From the NCBI GenBank assembly GCA_052116865.1, contig JBQKKG010000007.1:62001-126000 (forward strand): 64,000 nucleotides of DNA. The letters run 5' to 3'. A program made the translations under genes and the position numbers. The notes under the pieces were generated by a model that was given only the letters and a program-made list of their open reading frames with translations, was not told the DNA's origin and made no database searches. Positions 58,980 to 64,000 of this stretch are shown here, piece after piece. Each line of letters opens with the position of its first letter. Position 1 is the stretch's first letter. Source of the stretch: CAUPWF01 sp963515125. GTDB lineage: Bacteria > Bacillota > Clostridia > Lachnospirales > Lachnospiraceae.

Positions 58980-59792
58980 TTAAACTGCAAATTTCTTATT
59001 CATTTCTTTTAAGGCTACCTCAACACTACAGTCTTCATGAATAATTTTTGCAATTGCAGATGCATATGCTGCTGGATTCTCATGGCCCCAAATATTACGT
59101 CCCATTGCAATTCCAGATGCTCCTGCTTCCAATGCATCTTTAATTTCACGAAGTAGTTGTTCCTCAGGTACCTTTTTAGATCCTCCTAAGATTACAACTG
59201 GCGCATATACACTTTCTGTTAATTTTCTAAAGCTATCTTGATCACCAGTGTAAACAGTCTTTACAATATCTGCGCCTAGTTCCACGCTTTGTCTACATGC
59301 AAATGTTACATTTTCAGGTGTTCTAGAATCCTCTGCAGGTTCAAAACCTCTTGGAAGTGCTTCTGCTGTTACTGGAAGTCCCCATTTATGGCAATCAAAT
59401 ACTACTCGTTGTAAATTACTTAATACTTCATTCTCGAATTTTGATCCTGGAAATGACATTGTAATTACAGAATCCGCACCCACTCTTAACGCATCTTCTG
59501 CAGTTGCAACTATTTGCATTGGTTTTGATCTATCTCCTAAAAATGATACTCCTCCGTCGATTCTTAAGATAATACCTTTTCCTAAGAAAGAGTCTGCAAA
59601 TTTATCTGCCATACCAACTGTAGATAAAAAAGCATCTGCTCCTGCCATAGCAACATCACGAATTAATGTTCCTGTATCTTTCATAGCAGGTAATACATTA
59701 AAATTTGCTCCATGATCCATAGCCATAATAAATGCTCTTCCATCAGGTCTAAAAATATGATTCATTCTTTGAGTTGTTGTTGAATTTTCCAT
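58980..59792 (-). CDS. Class I aldolase of the DhnA/LsrF type
   Basis: A 270-residue TIM-barrel aldolase. AFIMAMDHGANF near residue 20, LRIDGGVSFLGD, and the Schiff-base lysine motif GADIVKTVYTGD are characteristic of DhnA-type fructose-bisphosphate aldolase, LsrF and related enzymes. The closing ILGGSKKV and GIAMGRNIW phosphate-binding loops imply a phosphorylated substrate. It is first in the cluster, just after the double-palindrome operator. The exact sugar phosphate cannot be determined. Confidence 0.9.
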   Translation of the reverse strand: MENSTTTQRMNHIFRPDGRAFIMAMDHGANFNVLPAMKDTGTLIRDVAMAGADAFLSTVGMADKFADSFLGKGIILRIDGGVSFLGDRSKPMQIVATAEDALRVGADSVITMSFPGSKFENEVLSNLQRVVFDCHKWGLPVTAEALPRGFEPAEDSRTPENVTFACRQSVELGADIVKTVYTGDQDSFRKLTESVYAPVVILGGSKKVPEEQLLREIKDALEAGASGIAMGRNIWGHENPAAYASAIAKIIHEDCSVEVALKEMNKKFAV

Positions 59793-59830
59793 GTTTGTCT
59801 TTCCTTTCCTAACTATCTGTTTGTTGTCCC

Positions 59831-59864
59831 GTTACATATGTAACGTGCACATTACATATGTAAC
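59831..59864. promoter_or_regulatory. Tandem palindromic operator of the aldolase cluster
   Basis: Two near-identical palindromes, GTTACATATGTAAC (59831-59844) and ATTACATATGTAAC (59851-59864), lie 20 bases apart centre to centre with GTGCAC between. They fall just after the predicted transcription start, where binding would block transcription. The SorC-type regulator of the cluster is the likely ligand. Confidence 0.75.
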
Positions 59865-59874
59865 TTATATGTAT

Positions 59875-59903
59875 ATGCTATACCTACATTGTTTTTTTGT
59901 CAA
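59875..59903 (-). promoter_or_regulatory. Predicted promoter of the aldolase cluster
   Basis: Minus-strand TTGACA (59903-59898), a 17-base spacer and TAGCAT (59880-59875); the operator pair follows directly. Confidence 0.7.
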
Positions 59904-59973
59904 GACATTTTAATATTTTGTATATTTCTAACATTTATCTGTTTTAGAGTTTGTGCAATTCTTCCAATACCAA

Positions 59974-60002
59974 TTGACCTTATTTTTATTTCATGATAAA
60001 GT
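59974..60002 (+). promoter_or_regulatory. Predicted promoter of the HAD hydrolase gene
   Basis: TTGACC (59974-59979), a 17-base spacer and TAAAGT (59997-60002), 42 bases before the start codon. Confidence 0.55.
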
Positions 60003-60044
60003 AACTATACATTGACACATTGGTTTGATAGAAAGAGGAGAACG

Positions 60045-60674
60045 ATGTTAAAATACAATACCTATATTTTTGATATTGATGGTACCCTTATTAATAGCGA
60101 ATTTCTAATATTAAATGCTTTACAGAAAACATTAAAAGAAATCCTCAACAAACAGTACGACTTACATGACCTACAATTTTGTCTCGGACTGCCTTTGTCT
60201 GAATCTATGAAAATATTAACTGGTGATCGGTGGGCGGAGGCTATCCAAATAGGGAAAAAATACTACCAGCCAGATGAGACAAACATTCCTATATTTCCCG
60301 GAATAGAAGATACCTTAAGAACCTTAAAAGCCAGGGATTGCAAACTAGGAATTGTCACTTCTAAAACTCGAATGCAATACGAACATTCATTTGCAAACTA
60401 CCCAATTGCCTCCCTTTTTGATTGTAGTATTTGTCAAGATGAAGCGCTCCTACACAAGCCAGATCCCAGCCCCTTATTGCTATGTATGGAACAGTTGAAA
60501 TCCACGGCACGCAGCACCATATATATTGGTGATACCAGTAATGATTTAGCTTGTGCAAAATCTGCTCATGTTGATAGTGCCTTAGTACTGTGGGGATTAG
60601 AAAAACCGAAAGAATTGGGAGCAACCTGGCGTCTACATACACCACAGGATCTGTTGAAGTTTAAAAGAACATAA
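60045..60674 (+). CDS. HAD-superfamily phosphatase, phosphoglycolate phosphatase-like
   Basis: A 209-residue HAD hydrolase with motif I FDIDGTLINSE, motif II TSKT, the motif III lysine in HKPDPSP and motif IV GDTSNDLACAKSA. The alpha-helical cap between motifs I and II places it with Gph/PGMB-type phosphatases and mutases. Substrate unknown, but it could remove phosphate from small sugar phosphates. ATG at 60045 follows GAGGAG. It is divergent from the aldolase cluster and convergent with pepD. Confidence 0.9.
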   Translation: MLKYNTYIFDIDGTLINSEFLILNALQKTLKEILNKQYDLHDLQFCLGLPLSESMKILTGDRWAEAIQIGKKYYQPDETNIPIFPGIEDTLRTLKARDCKLGIVTSKTRMQYEHSFANYPIASLFDCSICQDEALLHKPDPSPLLLCMEQLKSTARSTIYIGDTSNDLACAKSAHVDSALVLWGLEKPKELGATWRLHTPQDLLKFKRT

Positions 60675-60710
60675 AAAGAAACGACAACCAAAAGGATGCC
60701 GCTTCTTTTT
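60671..60710. terminator. Bidirectional terminator between the HAD gene and pepD
   Basis: AAAAAGAA with CG and CAACC pairs with the complement ending TTCTTTTT (60703-60710), with some mismatches, around an AAAA loop. It carries T-runs in both directions between convergent genes. Confidence 0.8.
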
Positions 60711-60737
60711 ATTATATACACTATATTGTTCTAGCAA

Positions 60738-62189
60738 TTACTTTGTTTTCTTTTTTAAAACAGTAAGCAATAAATCCCAAGTACGTTTTGTCGATTTTAT
60801 ACTGAGCTTTTCTTCATAGGTATGAACGCCACTCATCTCTGGACCAATGGATACACAATCAAGTCCCTCGATTTTATCTGATAATATTCCACATTCTAAT
60901 CCTGCATGAATAGCCTCCACGGATGGTTTTACTCCATGTAACTCTTCATATGCCTCCACAATGGTTTCTCGTAATACAGAATCTTTCTTGTATGCCCATC
61001 CAGGATAGCTTCCACTGGTTTCATAGCTTCCACCCATCCCTTCTATGAATGCTATAGCACGGTCACTAAGGTAATGTTTCGCTGAATCCTTAGAACTTCT
61101 AATACACACTCCTATTACTAATTCACTTTGATCTAATGTAACCGTCCCAAGATTTAAAGAAGTTTCAACCATTCCAGGAATATCCATACTCATTGCTTGA
61201 ATTCCATTTGGAAAATTTATTAACGTATTCCATAATCTGCTTGCAGATTCTTGCGTTAAACATTGTAGGGATACTTGGCTACCTATGTCTCCTAAGAATT
61301 GAATATGCGGTTCACTCGATTCATATTCTTTTTTTACTTCTGCCTCCAAACACTTCATCATATTTTGAAACTTAGCAATATCTTCTTTCTGAAGCACTAA
61401 TGTAGCAGTTGTATGCCTTGGAATCGCATTATCCTTACTTCCGCAGTCAAGTTCGGCAATTCCGTAAGATATTTCTTTCTTTAATGCAAATAGTACTCGC
61501 CCCATTAATGCATTAGAATTAGCCCGACCAAGATGAATCTCTGCCCCAGAATGCCCTCCTACCAAGCCAGTCACTGCGATATTACAGGCTATTCCTTCCC
61601 TCGATTCATACGCCATTGGTAGTCTTCCCTCAAACCGCATACCGCCAGCACAGCTAATCCATACAACTCCTTCTTCCTCTGAATCCAGATTAATAAGCTG
61701 TTTTCCTTTTAGCATAGAAAGGTCAATGGCAAATGCTCCATCAAGACCCACCTCTTCATCTACCGTTAATACAACTTCTAGTCTTGGATGTTCTATATCC
61801 TTTGACTCTAAGATTGCAAGCGCATATGCGACTGCAATTCCATCGTCACCCCCAAGAGTTGTGTCCTTCGCCCAGACAGATTCACCATCCGTTTCCAATT
61901 CCAAAGAATCTGTTAAAAAGTTGAACGTACTATCGATTCTTTTTTCGCATACCATATCCAAATGTCCCTGCAATATGATCGGTTCTTCCTCTTCAAACCC
62001 TTCTGTCGCCTCTTTGATAATAATTACATTTTTATGCGCATCCTGAATACACTCTAGCTGATGCTTCTTGGCAAACGCAACACAATAATTGCTAATTGCA
62101 TCCATATTTCCTGAACCCCTTGGAATGCTACTGATCTCTTCAAAGTACTTCCACACTGCCTGTGGTTCATATTGTTCTAATACGCTCAT
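60738..62189 (-). CDS. pepD: Aminoacyl-histidine dipeptidase (M20C)
   Basis: A 483-residue cytoplasmic dipeptidase that cuts carnosine-like and other dipeptides. Zinc ligand segments are LQGHLDMVCEK, LGGDDGIAVAYALA, DEEVGLDGA and NLDSEEEG, with a C-terminal HAGLECGIL. The length and the opening PQAVWKYFEEISSIPRGSGN are typical. The ribosome site is GGAGGTGG. It is preceded by palindrome copy 5. Confidence 0.95.
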   Translation of the reverse strand: MSVLEQYEPQAVWKYFEEISSIPRGSGNMDAISNYCVAFAKKHQLECIQDAHKNVIIIKEATEGFEEEEPIILQGHLDMVCEKRIDSTFNFLTDSLELETDGESVWAKDTTLGGDDGIAVAYALAILESKDIEHPRLEVVLTVDEEVGLDGAFAIDLSMLKGKQLINLDSEEEGVVWISCAGGMRFEGRLPMAYESREGIACNIAVTGLVGGHSGAEIHLGRANSNALMGRVLFALKKEISYGIAELDCGSKDNAIPRHTTATLVLQKEDIAKFQNMMKCLEAEVKKEYESSEPHIQFLGDIGSQVSLQCLTQESASRLWNTLINFPNGIQAMSMDIPGMVETSLNLGTVTLDQSELVIGVCIRSSKDSAKHYLSDRAIAFIEGMGGSYETSGSYPGWAYKKDSVLRETIVEAYEELHGVKPSVEAIHAGLECGILSDKIEGLDCVSIGPEMSGVHTYEEKLSIKSTKRTWDLLLTVLKKKTK

Positions 62190-62262
62190 AATCCACCTCC
62201 ACCATTCCTTTTATTCCATCATTCTTTCTCTATTCTACGGTGCCAAACTTTGGATGTCAACT

Positions 62263-62307
62263 ACTTTGGGGACGGGGGCAATGTAACATTGCCCCCGTCC
62301 CCAAAGT
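62263..62307. repeat. GC-rich palindromic repeat, copy 5
   Basis: A 45-base palindrome with the shared core and a TAA centre, and outer arms ACTTT and AAAGT, unlike the other copies. It lies 9 bases after the tiny ORF at 62316-62414 and before pepD, so it probably ends the xylB-side transcript. Confidence 0.95.
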
Positions 62308-62315
62308 CAAATTTC

Positions 62316-62414
62316 TTATCTTACGATGTTATATATCAACAACCCTACTGTTGCTAGCACTCCCACTACAGACGCCGTATTAATTATTTTATTGGTCCTA
62401 TTTGTTATTACCAT
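62316..62414 (-). CDS. Tiny single-pass membrane protein, 32 residues
   Basis: A small gene between xylB and pepD. ATG at 62414 follows AAGGGAGTG by seven bases. The product has a polar head MVITNRTNKIIN, one hydrophobic stretch ASVVGVLATVGLLIYNIV, and a final Arg. It has no recognised family. It may be co-transcribed with xylB, 63 bases upstream, and ends just before palindrome copy 5. Confidence 0.62.
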   Translation of the reverse strand: MVITNRTNKIINTASVVGVLATVGLLIYNIVR

Positions 62415-62476
62415 AGAATCACTCCCTTCTAAGGAGAATAATAACAAATGAATTTGAAGATACTATGAACCGTTTC

Positions 62477-63943
62477 TTAAGATAAGCTGAATAATTCTTT
62501 TACTGTTGGATATAATTTTTTAAATTTTACATATTTATCTTCATATAAAGCCGCTAATGTTGGGTCCGGATCAATCGTTTCTACCACCCTTATCATGTGT
62601 TCTGCTGCATCTTCTACACTTTTGTATTCTCCACATGCTACTGCTGCTAGCATAGCTCCACCCATAGCCGGACCTTCTTCTACCTCAATGACATCCACCT
62701 TTATATTTAATATATTAGCAATGAGTTTTTTCCAAAGTCGGCTTTTCGCTCCACCACCACATATTTTTGTTCGCTCTACTTGTATTCCTAATGATTTTGC
62801 AACTTCAAAGGAATCCCGAATTGCAAAGGCCACCCCTTCTAGGATTGCTTGCGTCATATCTGCTCTGGTTGTATCCATAGACATCCCAATAAACATACCC
62901 CTCGCACACGGATCATTATGTGGTGAACGTTCTCCCATAAGATATGGTAAAAAATAGACCTGATTATTTCCTAAATTAGTGATTATATCTTGCTCCTTTT
63001 GGTACTCCTTGGTTCCTATGATGTTATCCATCCACCACTGATTGCAAGATGCTGCACTTAACATACATCCCATAAGGTGATATTGACCATCTGCATGATC
63101 AAATGCATGCAACGCATTATTCCTATCTACCCCAAATGTCTTACTGGAGATAAATATTGTTCCAGAGGTTCCAAGGGAAATATTACATCTTCCATCTCCA
63201 ACTGTCCCTGTTCCAACAGCTGCTGCTGCGTTGTCCCCTGCGCCAGCTACTATTTTTACTCCTGGATTAAATCCAAAGAATGTTGCTAGTTCGGGTTTTA
63301 ATTCGCCCACTACTTCAAAGCTTTCAAATGCCTTCGGTAGTTGCTCTTCTCCTACCCCACAGATTGCAAGCATTTCCTTTGACCATCTTCTATTTTTAAC
63401 ATCGAACAATAACGTACCCGAAGCATCCGACACATCTGTTGCAAATACCCCTGATAACCCATAGGTCAAATAATCCTTTGGTAACATAATTTTTTGAATT
63501 TTTTCAAAATGTTCTGGCTCATTATTTTTTACCCACAAGATTTTTGGTGCTGTAAATCCTGCAAATGCTATATTGGCTGTATAGGAAGATAATACTTCCC
63601 TACCAATGACTGTATTTAGATACTCTGTCTCCTTAACAGTTCTGCCATCATTCCAAAGAATTGCTGGTCGGATTACTCGGTCCGCGTCATCTAATATGAC
63701 CAGTCCATGCATCTGCCCTCCAAAGCTAATTCCTGCAACTTTTGATTTATCAAAGCCTTCTGTTAATTCCACAATCCCCCTCGTTACTGCTTGCCACCAA
63801 TCTTCTGGGTTTTGTTCTGACCATCCAGGATGAGGAAAAGATAATTTATATCCCTTTGAAATACTATTGAGAATAGTCCCGTTGCCCTTCATGAGAAGAA
63901 GCTTTACCGCTGATGTTCCTAAATCAATTCCAATATAATACAT
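62477..63943 (-). CDS. xylB: Xylulokinase
   Basis: Phosphorylates D-xylulose to xylulose 5-phosphate, feeding the pentose phosphate pathway; 488 residues. FGGY kinase signatures: IGIDLGTSAVKLLLM (phosphate loop), GISFGGQMHGLVILD (sugar contact), GAGDNAAAAVGTG and KICGGGAKSRLWKKL (second ATP-binding region). MHGLV and the overall plan favour xylulose over glycerol or gluconate. ATG 63943 gives the standard MYYIGIDLG start; ATG 63949 and GTG 63952 are alternatives sharing AGGATAGG. A dehydrogenase-like gene ends ten bases upstream, which fits a polyol route. Confidence 0.92.
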   Translation of the reverse strand: MYYIGIDLGTSAVKLLLMKGNGTILNSISKGYKLSFPHPGWSEQNPEDWWQAVTRGIVELTEGFDKSKVAGISFGGQMHGLVILDDADRVIRPAILWNDGRTVKETEYLNTVIGREVLSSYTANIAFAGFTAPKILWVKNNEPEHFEKIQKIMLPKDYLTYGLSGVFATDVSDASGTLLFDVKNRRWSKEMLAICGVGEEQLPKAFESFEVVGELKPELATFFGFNPGVKIVAGAGDNAAAAVGTGTVGDGRCNISLGTSGTIFISSKTFGVDRNNALHAFDHADGQYHLMGCMLSAASCNQWWMDNIIGTKEYQKEQDIITNLGNNQVYFLPYLMGERSPHNDPCARGMFIGMSMDTTRADMTQAILEGVAFAIRDSFEVAKSLGIQVERTKICGGGAKSRLWKKLIANILNIKVDVIEVEEGPAMGGAMLAAVACGEYKSVEDAAEHMIRVVETIDPDPTLAALYEDKYVKFKKLYPTVKELFSLS

Positions 63944-63952
63944 ACACATCAC

Positions 63953-64000
63953 CTATCCTATTTTAATTACTGCTTTTACAACATCATCTTTATGATTTAT
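63953..64000 (-). CDS. C-terminal end of an upstream gene, possibly a polyol dehydrogenase
   Basis: The last 15 codons before TAG (63955-63953) read NHKDDVVKAVIKIG at the end. DVVKAVIK near a C-terminus is common in zinc-dependent sorbitol/xylitol-type dehydrogenases, which would pair logically with xylulokinase. Too little is visible to be sure. Confidence 0.45.
   Translation of the reverse strand: MNHKDDVVKAVIKIG

Noticed and set aside
4328..62307. The five GC-rich palindromes as a CRISPR array
   Set aside because: They are 10-20 kb apart with no regular spacers and no cas genes.
1..64000. tRNA, rRNA, prophage or insertion-sequence transposase genes
   Set aside because: I looked on both strands and found no cloverleaf, rRNA or transposase signatures.

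Overview
The window comes from a low-GC Gram-positive anaerobe, most likely a clostridium of the Lachnospiraceae type. The grounds are AT-rich DNA with strong AGGAGG ribosome-binding sites, a SAM-I riboswitch before metK, a Bacillus-type long SRP RNA beside tadA, VanW and VanY wall proteins, a SecDF fusion, and an F-type ATP synthase whose c subunit carries sodium-binding residues. I inferred the taxon from gene content and did not test it. Most genes lie on the minus strand.

Region 1-15 kb is mainly housekeeping: a partial sensor kinase, riboswitch-controlled metK, an MFS transporter, murA, a divergent shikimate kinase, a rhodanese/Rrf2 pair, and the complete ATP synthase operon atpZ-I-B-E-F-H-A-G-D-C. 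Region 15-32 kb carries trmL, a uracil permease, an Lrp-type regulator coupled to an aminotransferase, a PurM/HypE-like protein, a VanW protein, nth, a B12-binding radical SAM protein, SRP RNA, tadA, dgt, a siroheme reductase, two unrecognised acidic proteins, a VanY-like peptidase, and ald divergent from an RpiR regulator. Region 33-43 kb has a calcium-type P-ATPase, a Na/Pi cotransporter, secDF, a KdpD/KdpE-like two-component pair, maf and a sodium:amino-acid symporter.

The most distinctive part is 43.6-53.0 kb, a ten-gene minus-strand unit. It holds an ECF transporter (S, T and two ATPases, one without the LSGGQ signature), an SGNH hydrolase, two M20 amidohydrolases, a binuclear-metal amidohydrolase, a GATase-like protein and a LacI regulator. 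A good promoter, a LacI-type operator and a distal terminator frame it. I read it as an uptake-and-hydrolysis pathway for an unknown small acyl, amide or peptide-like compound. Region 53-60 kb is a second catabolic block: a DhnA/LsrF-type aldolase, a zinc alcohol dehydrogenase, a SorC regulator, an APC permease behind an unusual hairpin leader, a RibF-like protein and an iron alcohol dehydrogenase. A duplicated palindromic operator heads it. Region 60-64 kb holds a HAD phosphatase, pepD, xylulokinase and the tail of another gene.

Five dispersed copies of a GC-rich palindrome sit just after stop codons. Their outer arms differ from copy to copy but stay complementary, which suggests selection for a hairpin. 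Two previously hidden tiny membrane-protein genes and a 15-codon leader ORF were also found.
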